64,000 bases of DNA, taken from positions 62,001 to 126,000 of the forward strand of contig JAUIEC010000011.1 of assembly GCA_030428945.1 (NCBI GenBank), in the 5' to 3' direction. Below, piece after piece: positions 51,042 to 58,890 of the stretch. Source of the stretch: Phycisphaerae bacterium. Its GTDB lineage: Bacteria; Planctomycetota; Phycisphaerae; UBA1845; Fen-1342. Position 1 is the first letter of the stretch, and every line of letters starts with the position of its first letter. A program made the translations under genes and the position numbers. Under the pieces are notes generated by a model. The model saw only the letters and a program-made list of their open reading frames with translations, was not told where the DNA came from and did no database searches.

Positions 51042-54000
51042 GGACGCACCCGCCCGGCGGCGCCGCCTCCGAGCTGATCCAGCGTCGCCTTGATCGCCGC
51101 GTCCAGTTGCGGATAGCGACCGGCCTGCTCGTCGGCCGGACCGCGCGACACCGGCACCGTCGGCTCGGCCCCGTTGTTCTCCATGTCCAGCCCGTCCGGC
51201 AGCGTATACCACCCGCGGAACGGCTGACGAATCCGCCCGCCGTCGATCAGGCCGTACGCCCCCGTGCTGATGACCGCCCCGAACGTCGTCGTGCCGACCA
51301 GCGGACCGCGGCCCAGGTTCTTGAACGCGTGCGAGACGATCTCGGCGTTCGAGTAGCTGAACTGGTTGCACATCATCGTCGCCGGCGCCGTCCACGCGTA
51401 GAAGATCAGCCGGCCCTGCGGATAACCCCGCTCGCCCCCGCGACCGATCGTGTAGGCGTGCCGACGCACGTTCAGCACCGCCATGACCCAGTCGGCCGTC
51501 CACCCGCCGCCGTTGTTGCGGACATCGACGATCAGCCCCTCCTTACCGTGCGCCACCGCGTACAGGTCACGCTCGAACGTATGGAACTGCGGCTCGCCCA
51601 TCCCGCGAATGTGCGCGTACGCCAGCCGGCCGCCCGACTGCCGCTCGACATAGTCCCGGTTGGCCGCCACCCACGCCTCGTACTGCAGCATGCTGTACGC
51701 CCCGTAGCTGATCGGCCGGATCACCAGTTCCTCGGTTTCCAGGTCACCGTCGGCCGCCTCAGCCGCCTTCGCGGCCGGCACGTACTCGAGCACGACCTCG
51801 TCGCCGACACGGTCCACCAGGGCCCTGTTGAGCGGAGCCCGGTTGCCGACCAGTTCCTGGTCGATCCGGATGATCACATCGCCGACCGACAGGCGGCTCT
51901 CGTCGCGGTCGGCCGGCCCGCGCGGCGTGATCGCGGCGATCTTCAGCCCCGGTCCGCTGTGGGCCGGATCGAGGTCCACGCCGAGATACCCGATCGATTC
52001 GCTCGCCTGCCCGCCGGAGGGCGACGAGATCCCCAGGTGCGATCCGTTCAGCCGGCCGAGCAGCAGGTTGAAGATCTCGTTGAACTCGTCCATCGTGCGG
52101 GTCGACAGCGCCAGGGCCCGGTACTCGTCGGTCAGCGCCTGCCAGTCGAGCCCCTTCAGCGTCGGGTGATAGAACCACAGTCCCATCCGGCGGGCGGCGT
52201 CGTTGAACTTCTGCTCGGCCTCGGCCCGGTGATCGATCGCCATCTTGGCCCGGAACCCGTACGTCTTGCTGTCACCGCCGCTGGCCGTGCTGGAACCCGG
52301 CACGCCCGACTTCAGGTAATACAGCCGCTTGCCGTCGAGCCCCCACCGCAGGCCCGAGACCGCCGACGAGATGATCTTCTTGCGCTTCGAGCCGTCCCAC
52401 TGCACCGAGAAGACCGCCGTGCTGCCCTCGTGCCGCGACACGAACACCAGCACATCACCGGCCGGCGACAGCGCGAAACTCGACTGGCTGGCCGGCAGCG
52501 ACGTGACCCGCGTCACCCGCTCGAACGCGGTCTCCAGGTCGTAGGCGTACGCCTCCTTCTCATCCTCATCCTCGTCCTCGTCCTTGTCGTCGTCTTCCTT
52601 CTTCCCGTCCTTCCTGGCCCGCTCGGCCGACTTCTCCTCGGCCAGGAATTCCTTCAGCAGCGCCCGCAGCTTGTCCTCGGTCGTCTCGTCCGCCTCGTCG
52701 TCCGCGGCCTGCTCGTCCGCGTCCTCGGACTTCTTCCCGGCCTCGTCCTCGTCGGGGTCCTCCTTCGCGCCGACCGGCGAAGCCTGGCCCGACGCGAGCA
52801 TGATCGGGCCGCTGGCGATCGTCTCCTTCGGCGGCTTGCGCTTCTTGGCCGCCTCGCCGGCCTTCTCGAAGTAGCGGACCTTCTCGGCCTGCGATTTCTC
52901 GTGCAGTTCCGGCGACAGGAAGACCATGTACAGGTCGGTGTCCATGCCGCGCCGCTGCGACGAGAACGCCAGCACCTGCCCGTCGGCCGACCACTGCGGG
53001 TTCACGTCCGTATCGGGGTGCTGCGAGATGTTGACCGCCGGCCCGCTGCCGTCGCTCGGCACGATCCAGACGTCCGGGTTGTACTCGGCATCCTCGACCT
53101 CGTAGGCGATCCACTTGCTGTCCGGCGACCACTGCCACGACAGGTCGTTCCAGCCCTCCAGCAGTGTCCGCTCCTCCCCGCTCTCGAGGTCACGCACCAC
53201 CAGGTGCCCGCGACCACGGACGAAGCTCAGGTGCTTGCCGTCCGGCGACAGGTCCGGCCGCGCGTCGGTCCGGCCGGAAGCGGTCACCCGCTCGATCCGG
53301 AACCGCAGCGATTCCCCGAGGTCCTTCGGCGGATCCTCGGCCGAGGTCGCCCGGTAGATGTCCTCGCGCCCCTCGCGGTCCGAGACGAAGTAGAGAGCCT
53401 TCCCGTCGGGCGACCAGGTGATCTGCCAGTCGCGGGCCGGCGAGTCGGTGATCCGCCGCGTCGGGCGGTCGTCGTCGGTGCTGCGGACGAAGATCTCGCC
53501 CCGCACGACGAACGCGACCTGCTTGCCGTCCGGCGCGAAAGCCTGCTCGGCCGCGCCGTTGGTCATCGTCTTCAACTCGACGCGATTGCTCTGGGCGTCA
53601 CCGCCGGCCTCGATCGTGATTTCGCGCGAGCGTCCGCTGGGCTGCTCGACATGGAAGACCTTGTCCCACTGCGTGTAGATCAGCCGGCTTTCGTTGGCCG
53701 AGATGGTGAAGTCGCGAATGCGGTGCCCGCTGGCCGCGGTGACCTGCCGGGCGTTGCCGGTCAGCGGCTGGTACCAGACGTTGTGCTGCCCGGCCCGATC
53801 GGACAGGAAGTACACGCCCGTGCCGGTCGCGTTCCAGACCGGGTCGATGTCGGTTCCGTCGAAGGTGGTCAGTTGCCGGAAGGCGCCCGAGCGCAGGTCA
53901 TGCAGCCACAGGTCCCAGTTGGCGCTGCCGCGGTAGTCGGTCCGCCACCAGCGGGACGCCCCGCGGGTGAAGACGATGTGGCGGGCGTCGGGACTCAGCG

Positions 54001-54496
54001 ACGCGTCGCTGCCACCGGCTTCCATCACCCGGTACGGCTGACCGCCCGCGACCGGCACCGCGTAGACCCGCGGCAGCCAGGCGACCTCGCCGGTCTGTCG
54101 GCTGTGGAAGTAGATCGCCTGGTTGTCGGGCGTGAAGTTGCTGGGCACCTCGGTCCGATCCGAGTAGGTCAGCCGCGTGACACCGGTTCCGTCGGCATTC
54201 ATCACGTAGATGCAGGCCGCCCCGTGCCGACTCGACGCGAACGCGATCCTCTGCCCGTCGTGCGACCAGACCGGGGCCGTGTCCGTCGCCGGATGCACCG
54301 TCAGCCGCGTCGCCCGGCCACCCTCGTGCCCGACCGTCCAGATGTCGCCGGCCCAACTGAACGCCACGCGTCCGCCGTCGGGCGACAACGCCAGGTGCCG
54401 GGCGTAGGTCACCCGTTCGGCCAGCGCCGCGGCACAGAAACCACCCGCCAGGATCATGGCAATGGAAAAACGAACGACTCCCGCAGGCGACTTCAT
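51038..54496 (-). CDS. Tricorn-like protease (PD40 beta-propellers, PDZ, S41 domain), secreted
   Basis: 1152 residues from ATG 54496 with GGGAG before it. A signal peptide ends AAALA-ERV. Two blocks of WD40-like/PD40 strands (ALSPDGGRVAFSWAGDIW, SPDGKALYFVSDREGREDIY) span about 30-560. A highly charged insert (about 560-660, including KKEDDDKDEDEDEDEK) splits them. The core domain, a PDZ (about 860-960) and the S41 peptidase domain follow, with VDVRNNGGGWTADWV and the likely nucleophile near S1047-S1049 in NQFSYSNAEIV. Tricorn proteases degrade peptides; here the protein acts outside the cytoplasm. The amidase gene overlaps its stop. Confidence 0.92.
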   Translation of the reverse strand: MKSPAGVVRFSIAMILAGGFCAAALAERVTYARHLALSPDGGRVAFSWAGDIWTVGHEGGRATRLTVHPATDTAPVWSHDGQRIAFASSRHGAACIYVMNADGTGVTRLTYSDRTEVPSNFTPDNQAIYFHSRQTGEVAWLPRVYAVPVAGGQPYRVMEAGGSDASLSPDARHIVFTRGASRWWRTDYRGSANWDLWLHDLRSGAFRQLTTFDGTDIDPVWNATGTGVYFLSDRAGQHNVWYQPLTGNARQVTAASGHRIRDFTISANESRLIYTQWDKVFHVEQPSGRSREITIEAGGDAQSNRVELKTMTNGAAEQAFAPDGKQVAFVVRGEIFVRSTDDDRPTRRITDSPARDWQITWSPDGKALYFVSDREGREDIYRATSAEDPPKDLGESLRFRIERVTASGRTDARPDLSPDGKHLSFVRGRGHLVVRDLESGEERTLLEGWNDLSWQWSPDSKWIAYEVEDAEYNPDVWIVPSDGSGPAVNISQHPDTDVNPQWSADGQVLAFSSQRRGMDTDLYMVFLSPELHEKSQAEKVRYFEKAGEAAKKRKPPKETIASGPIMLASGQASPVGAKEDPDEDEAGKKSEDADEQAADDEADETTEDKLRALLKEFLAEEKSAERARKDGKKEDDDKDEDEDEDEKEAYAYDLETAFERVTRVTSLPASQSSFALSPAGDVLVFVSRHEGSTAVFSVQWDGSKRKKIISSAVSGLRWGLDGKRLYYLKSGVPGSSTASGGDSKTYGFRAKMAIDHRAEAEQKFNDAARRMGLWFYHPTLKGLDWQALTDEYRALALSTRTMDEFNEIFNLLLGRLNGSHLGISSPSGGQASESIGYLGVDLDPAHSGPGLKIAAITPRGPADRDESRLSVGDVIIRIDQELVGNRAPLNRALVDRVGDEVVLEYVPAAKAAEAADGDLETEELVIRPISYGAYSMLQYEAWVAANRDYVERQSGGRLAYAHIRGMGEPQFHTFERDLYAVAHGKEGLIVDVRNNGGGWTADWVMAVLNVRRHAYTIGRGGERGYPQGRLIFYAWTAPATMMCNQFSYSNAEIVSHAFKNLGRGPLVGTTTFGAVISTGAYGLIDGGRIRQPFRGWYTLPDGLDMENNGAEPTVPVSRGPADEQAGRYPQLDAAIKATLDQLGGGAAGRVRP

Positions 54497-54597
54497 GTAT
54501 TGGCTCCCATGGCGCAGCTTCACGACAATTGACCCCGCCGCGATTCTGACGGGAAGCACGAAACGGAGCAAGGGAACGGATCGGCCGGGTCGCGGGG

Positions 54598-54760
54598 GGA
54601 AGGAACCAGGGAACAGGGAACGGGCAGGGACCGCCAGGGTGCGTCATCGACGCGGCAGCCGGGGGACTCGCAGGGTGCGTCATCGAGGCGGCAGCCCGCG
54701 ACCTCTTCCTCGCAGGAGGCACCAGGCGTCGATGCCGCACCGCGTGGCAATTCCGCTGCG
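54598..54760. repeat. Composite repeat element, inverted copy of the one at 49571-49780
   Basis: Degenerate GGGAACA units (54598-54630), then CAGGGTGCGTCATCGACG and CAGGGTGCGTCATCGAGG (54636 and 54671), then GGCGTCGATGCCGCACCGCG (about 54725). Each block is the reverse complement of a block at 49579-49800, in the same relative order. It occupies the 411-bp divergent gap between the protease and rmuC. I see no gene there; TTCCGAAATCCGCAATT at 54825-54841 is another short repeat type, similar to 13098-13120. Confidence 0.75.
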
Positions 54761-54839
54761 CAGTCAGCCACCTGGCGCCGAAGCACATCCCCAAAAGGCC
54801 GCGCCCGCATGCGGACCGTCCGAATTCCGAAATCCGCAA

Positions 54840-54868
54840 TTGGAACTCGCGCGCGGATCGGTTAGGCT
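54840..54868 (+). promoter_or_regulatory. Promoter of rmuC
   Basis: TTGGAA at 54840-54845, 17 bp, TAGGCT at 54863-54868. The start codon is 39 bp downstream with GGGAGG in front. Confidence 0.55.
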
Positions 54869-54907
54869 CTCGATGTACGGTATTCGTTCGGGCAGGGAGG
54901 CCCTCGC

Positions 54908-56242
54908 ATGGCAGACATCCTCTTGCTGATCGGCGGCCTGCTGGTCGGCACCGCCCTCGGCTGGTTCATCCAGGGCCTGCGGCAGCGGGAACGCCTCACC
55001 CGGGTCGGCAACGACCTCCGCAGCCGGATCGCCGCGGCCGAATCCACCGAGCGTGAACTGCGCGATCGCGTTACCCGACTTGACGACCTGCAGGCCGAGA
55101 CCGCCGCCCTGCTCCAGGAAACGGTCGCGGCCCGCACGGCGGCCGAGACGCGCCTGGAGGAGATGCAGCGGACGCTGGCCGAGCAGAAGCAGTGGATCGC
55201 CGGGGCCGAGCAGCGTCTGCGCGAGACGTTCGGTTCGCTTTCGCTCGAGGCCCTGCAGCGCAACCGCAGCGACTTCGCCAGGCAGGCCGACGATCGCCTG
55301 CGTCCGCTGACCGACGCGCTGCAGCGCTACGAGACGCATCTGCGCGAGGTCGAGCAGCAGCGGCAGCAGACGCACGGCACGCTCAGCCAGCAGCTCAAGT
55401 CGCTTTCGACCAGCCAGCGGTCGCTGGACCAGCAGACCAACGCGCTGGTCACCGCCCTGCGCAGCCCGCAGGTCACTGGGTCCTGGGGCGAACTGACGCT
55501 CCGCAACGCGGTCGAGGTGGCCGGGCTGTCACGCTACTGCGACTTCCAGGAACAGGTCAGCATCGCGGCTGAACAGGGTGGCCGGCGGCCGGACCTGGTC
55601 GTCCGCCTGCCCGGCGACCGGGCCGTGGTCGTCGATGCCAAGGCCCCGACCGCCGCGCTGCTGGACGTCAACGCGGCCGACGGCGACGCCGAGCGCGAGG
55701 CGGCGGTCAAGCGCTACACGCAGGCGATCCGCCAGCACATGCGTGACCTGGGCGGCAAGCAGTACGAGCGTCACGTCGCCTCGGCGGTCGAGTTCGTCGT
55801 CATGTTCATCCCGGGCGAGTCGTTCTTCGCGACGGCGGTCGCCCACGACACGACCCTGATCGAGGACGCCCTGCGCCGCAACGTGATCCTGGCCTCGCCG
55901 ACCACGCTGATCGCCCTGCTTCGCACGGTCGGGCACAGTTGGCAGCAGCAGGAGATGCTCGACAACGCCGAGCGGATCGGACAGACCGCCCGCGAACTCT
56001 ACGACCGCGTGGCCGTCTTCGCCGAACACCTGACGCGCGTCGGCGAGCAACTCCGCCGCGCGACCGACAGCTACAACAGCGCGGTCGGATCGTGGCAGAG
56101 CCGCCTGCTGCCGGTCGGGCGCCGCATCCACGAACTCGGCATCCGCTCCAAGGACGTCGAGACCCTCGCCCTGCGCCCGATCGAACTCACCCCCCGCGAC
56201 CTCCCCGAATCCGCCAAGCCCCCCAAACGCGCCAGCGGATGA
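54908..56242 (+). CDS. rmuC: RmuC-family DNA recombination protein
   Basis: 444 residues. ATG 54908 follows GGGAGG. An N-terminal membrane helix (ILLLIGGLLVGTALGWFI) precedes a long coiled coil (about 25-170, rich in Glu, Arg, Gln, Ala). The RmuC nuclease-like domain follows: LRSPQVTGSWGELTLRNAVE, RRPDLVVRLPGDRAVVVDAK and FVVMFIPGESFFATAVAHDT, with LASPTTLIALLRTVGHSWQQ near 340. RmuC limits inversions at short inverted repeats in E. coli, which is notable next to so many repeats. It acts on DNA near the membrane. Stands alone; repeats follow. Confidence 0.93.
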   Translation: MADILLLIGGLLVGTALGWFIQGLRQRERLTRVGNDLRSRIAAAESTERELRDRVTRLDDLQAETAALLQETVAARTAAETRLEEMQRTLAEQKQWIAGAEQRLRETFGSLSLEALQRNRSDFARQADDRLRPLTDALQRYETHLREVEQQRQQTHGTLSQQLKSLSTSQRSLDQQTNALVTALRSPQVTGSWGELTLRNAVEVAGLSRYCDFQEQVSIAAEQGGRRPDLVVRLPGDRAVVVDAKAPTAALLDVNAADGDAEREAAVKRYTQAIRQHMRDLGGKQYERHVASAVEFVVMFIPGESFFATAVAHDTTLIEDALRRNVILASPTTLIALLRTVGHSWQQQEMLDNAERIGQTARELYDRVAVFAEHLTRVGEQLRRATDSYNSAVGSWQSRLLPVGRRIHELGIRSKDVETLALRPIELTPRDLPESAKPPKRASG

Positions 56243-56247
56243 GCCTT

Positions 56248-56430
56248 GGGAGGGAGCAAGGGAGCGAGGGAGCGAGGGAGCGAGGAATCGTGCCACTGCT
56301 TTTGAGCAGTGTCGTCTCACGCCCGGAACCCGGGCCCCGCTGACTTGCAAGCAGTGCGGTCCCGCGCCCGGAATCCCGCACCCCGCCGCCATTTCCTCGC
56401 TCCCACGCTCCCTGGCTCCCTCGCTCCCTC
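56248..56430. repeat. Octamer arrays flanking GTGCCACTGC-type hairpins
   Basis: GGGAGCGA units at 56248-56285, reverse units (CTCCCTGG, CTCCCTCG) at 56397-56430. Between them CACTGCT-TTTG-AGCAGTG (56294-56311) is a perfect 7-bp hairpin, and CGCCCGGAA occurs twice (about 56320 and 56368). The hairpin type recurs at 61850-61868. Confidence 0.8.
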
Positions 56431-56475
56431 TTTCCCGGTTACACTGCCGAAAACCCAACGCCGAGGAACCATCCC

Positions 56476-57633
56476 GTGGATTCGACCGCGACCGAACACG
56501 CTCCTGTCCCCCCGCTCAATCTCGCGGCCAACTTCGCCGAACTGCGCGACGAACTGCTGGCCGAGATCAACGAACTCGCCGCCTCGGGCATGTACATCCT
56601 CGGACCCCGGACCGAGGCCTTCGAACAGAATCTCGCCCGTTTCGCCGGCGCGAAGTTCGGACTCGGCGTCTCCTCCGGAACCGACGCCCTGCTGTGCGCG
56701 ATGATGGCCCTCGACATCGGACCCGGCGACGAGGTCATCCTGCCGACCTTCACGTTCTTCGCCACGGCCGGCACCGTCCACCGCCTCGGGGCCACCCCGG
56801 TCTTCGTCGACATCCGACCCGACACCTACAACACCGACGTTGACCAGGTCGCCGAGAAGATCACCCCGCGCACCCGGGCCGTCGTCCCCGTGCACCTCTA
56901 CGGGCAGGCCATGGCCATGCGGCCGCTGTTCGATGTCGTCAACCGGCACGGCATCGCCGTCATCGAGGACGCCGCCCAGGCGATCGGGGCCCGCATCCCG
57001 GACTACCCCGAGCACACGGCCGGCGCGATCGGCACGCTCGGCGCGCTGAGCTTCTACCCGACCAAGAACCTCGGCGCGATGGGCGACGCCGGGGCGATCC
57101 TGACCAACGACGCGAAACTGCTCGAACGCTGCCGGAAGATCCGCATCCACGGCAGCGGACACACCTATCACCACGACATGGTCGGCGGAAACTTCCGGAT
57201 CGACGCCCTCCAGGCCGTCGTCCTCGACATCAAGCTCCGCCGCATCGAGGCCTGGAACACCGCCCGGCGCACGGTCGCCGACCGCTACCGGGCCCTGCTG
57301 ACCGAGGCCGGCCTGGTCCCCGAGCACCTGACGCTGCCGCACGTCGCCGGCCAGCCCGACACGCACGTCTATCACCAGTTCATCCTGCGGGCCACCCGGC
57401 GGGATGACCTGCTCAAGCACCTCCGCGATCAGAAGATCGGTGCCGGCGTCTACTACCCGGTCCCCCTGCACCAGCAGAAGTGCTTCGAACACCTCGGCTA
57501 CAAGGCCGGCGATCTGCCGCAGTCCGAACGGGCCGCGGCCGAGGTCCTGGCTCTGCCGATCTACCCCGAACTGACCGAGGCCCAGCAGGCCCGCGTCGTC
57601 GCCGCCATCCGCGGCTTCTACGCCAGCGCTTGA
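56476..57633 (+). CDS. DegT/DnrJ/EryC1-family PLP-dependent sugar aminotransferase
   Basis: 385 residues from GTG 56476; GAGGA lies nine bases upstream and a TACACT box at 56440-56445. PLP-binding features are SSGTDALLCAMMALDIGPGD, TFTFFATAGTVHRLGATPVF, the Asp in VIEDAAQAIGA and the Schiff-base lysine K197 in SFYPTKNLGAMGDAGAI. The GSGHTYHHDMVGGNFRIDAL stretch is the usual substrate loop. Relatives add an amino group to 3- or 4-keto nucleotide sugars for surface glycans. No other sugar genes are adjacent, so the product is unknown. Confidence 0.92.
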   Translation: MDSTATEHAPVPPLNLAANFAELRDELLAEINELAASGMYILGPRTEAFEQNLARFAGAKFGLGVSSGTDALLCAMMALDIGPGDEVILPTFTFFATAGTVHRLGATPVFVDIRPDTYNTDVDQVAEKITPRTRAVVPVHLYGQAMAMRPLFDVVNRHGIAVIEDAAQAIGARIPDYPEHTAGAIGTLGALSFYPTKNLGAMGDAGAILTNDAKLLERCRKIRIHGSGHTYHHDMVGGNFRIDALQAVVLDIKLRRIEAWNTARRTVADRYRALLTEAGLVPEHLTLPHVAGQPDTHVYHQFILRATRRDDLLKHLRDQKIGAGVYYPVPLHQQKCFEHLGYKAGDLPQSERAAAEVLALPIYPELTEAQQARVVAAIRGFYASA

Positions 57634-57657
57634 CGGTCGGTCCGCGCGGCCTAGGAT
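57630..57657 (+). promoter_or_regulatory. Promoter of moeA, predicting a leaderless mRNA
   Basis: TTGACG at 57630-57635 (over the stop codon of the aminotransferase gene) and TAGGAT at 57652-57657, 16-bp spacer. The -10 box ends six bases before ATG 57664 and no ribosome site fits between. Confidence 0.65.
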
Positions 57658-57663
57658 TGCCGC

Positions 57664-58890
57664 ATGCAGCAGCCGCCCCTCGAATTCGCCACCGCCGAAC
57701 AGGTCTGGGAGAGGCTGCGCGACGAGGTCACGCCCGGACCGACCACGACGGTCCCGATCGCTGAGTCCCTCGGTGCGCGCCTGGCCGAGGACGCCCGCGT
57801 GCAACTCGACTATCCGCCGTTTGACCGGGCCGTGATGGACGGCTACGCCGTGCAGTCGTCGAGTTTCACAGCCGGCGGCGCGACGCTCCACTGTGCCGGA
57901 CTCGTCCGGGCCGGGGCCGCCGATCACAGCGCCGTGACCGCCGGGCACTGCCTGCGGATCAACACCGGCGCCCCCCTGCCCGACGGCGCCGATGCCGTCG
58001 TCATGGTCGAGAAGTCCCGCGAGAACGAAGACGACCAGGTCACCTTCGATGATCAGCCGGCGCCCGGCCAGCACATCGAACGCCGCGCTTCCCTCCGCAA
58101 GGCCGGCGACCTGCTCGCGCGAGCCGGCAGCACCATCGCGCCCGGAACGCTCGCCGCACTGGTGGCCGGCGGACTGGCCGAGGTCCGCACCTTCGCCCGC
58201 CCGCCGATCGCCCTGCTCAGCACCGGCGACGAACTGCGTCCGGCCGGCGCCGCGCTCGGGCACGGCCAGATCCACGACAGCAACCGCATCGCCCTGCAGC
58301 ACCTCGCCGCCCCGGACGGAACCGTGCAGTCGCTCGGCACCGCCCCCGACCAACCGGCCGCGCTGCGGGCCAAACTCGAAGAGGGCCTCGCCGCCGACGT
58401 CCTGATCATCGTCGGCGGCATGTCGAAGGGCTCGCACGATTTCGTCCCGCGCGTCCTCGAAGAAATGGGCATCGCCTGGCTGGTCACCAGCCTGAACCTC
58501 AAGCCCGGCAAGCCGACCCGCATCGGCCGACTGAACGACACCTGGGTCCTCGGCCTGCCCGGCAATCCGGTCAGCGCCGCCGTCTGCTTCCTGCTGTTCG
58601 CCCGCCCGCTCCTGGCCGGCCTGCAGGGCCTGCCCGTCGCCCCGCCGCCCGTCCTCCGCGGGCAACTGACCAGCGAACTGCCCGCCTGCGGCGCCCGACC
58701 GATGTATCAGCCCGCCCGCTGGGAGACGACCGACCGCGGCGAGATCCTCATCGCCCCGATCGACTGGGCCGGCTCCGGGGACCCGTTCGGGATGGCCACC
58801 GCCAACGCCCTGCTGCAGCGCGACCCGCACGCACCCGCCGCACCGCGCGGTCAGACCACTCTCTTCCACCCGCTGGGACTGCCGACATGA
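57664..58890 (+). CDS. moeA: Molybdopterin molybdenumtransferase MoeA
   Basis: 408 residues. Domain order is that of MoeA: N-terminal part with YPPFDRAVMDGYAV, domain II with CLRINTGAPLPDGADAVVMVEKS, the MoCF domain with ALLSTGDELRPAG, HDSNRIAL, IIVGGMSKGSHDFVPRVLEE and LGLPGNPVSAAVCFLLFARP, and a beta-barrel C-terminus. It inserts molybdate into adenylylated molybdopterin. The promoter overlaps the previous gene end and predicts a leaderless transcript. The lnt gene starts within its stop codon (ATGA). Confidence 0.94.
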   Translation: MQQPPLEFATAEQVWERLRDEVTPGPTTTVPIAESLGARLAEDARVQLDYPPFDRAVMDGYAVQSSSFTAGGATLHCAGLVRAGAADHSAVTAGHCLRINTGAPLPDGADAVVMVEKSRENEDDQVTFDDQPAPGQHIERRASLRKAGDLLARAGSTIAPGTLAALVAGGLAEVRTFARPPIALLSTGDELRPAGAALGHGQIHDSNRIALQHLAAPDGTVQSLGTAPDQPAALRAKLEEGLAADVLIIVGGMSKGSHDFVPRVLEEMGIAWLVTSLNLKPGKPTRIGRLNDTWVLGLPGNPVSAAVCFLLFARPLLAGLQGLPVAPPPVLRGQLTSELPACGARPMYQPARWETTDRGEILIAPIDWAGSGDPFGMATANALLQRDPHAPAAPRGQTTLFHPLGLPT

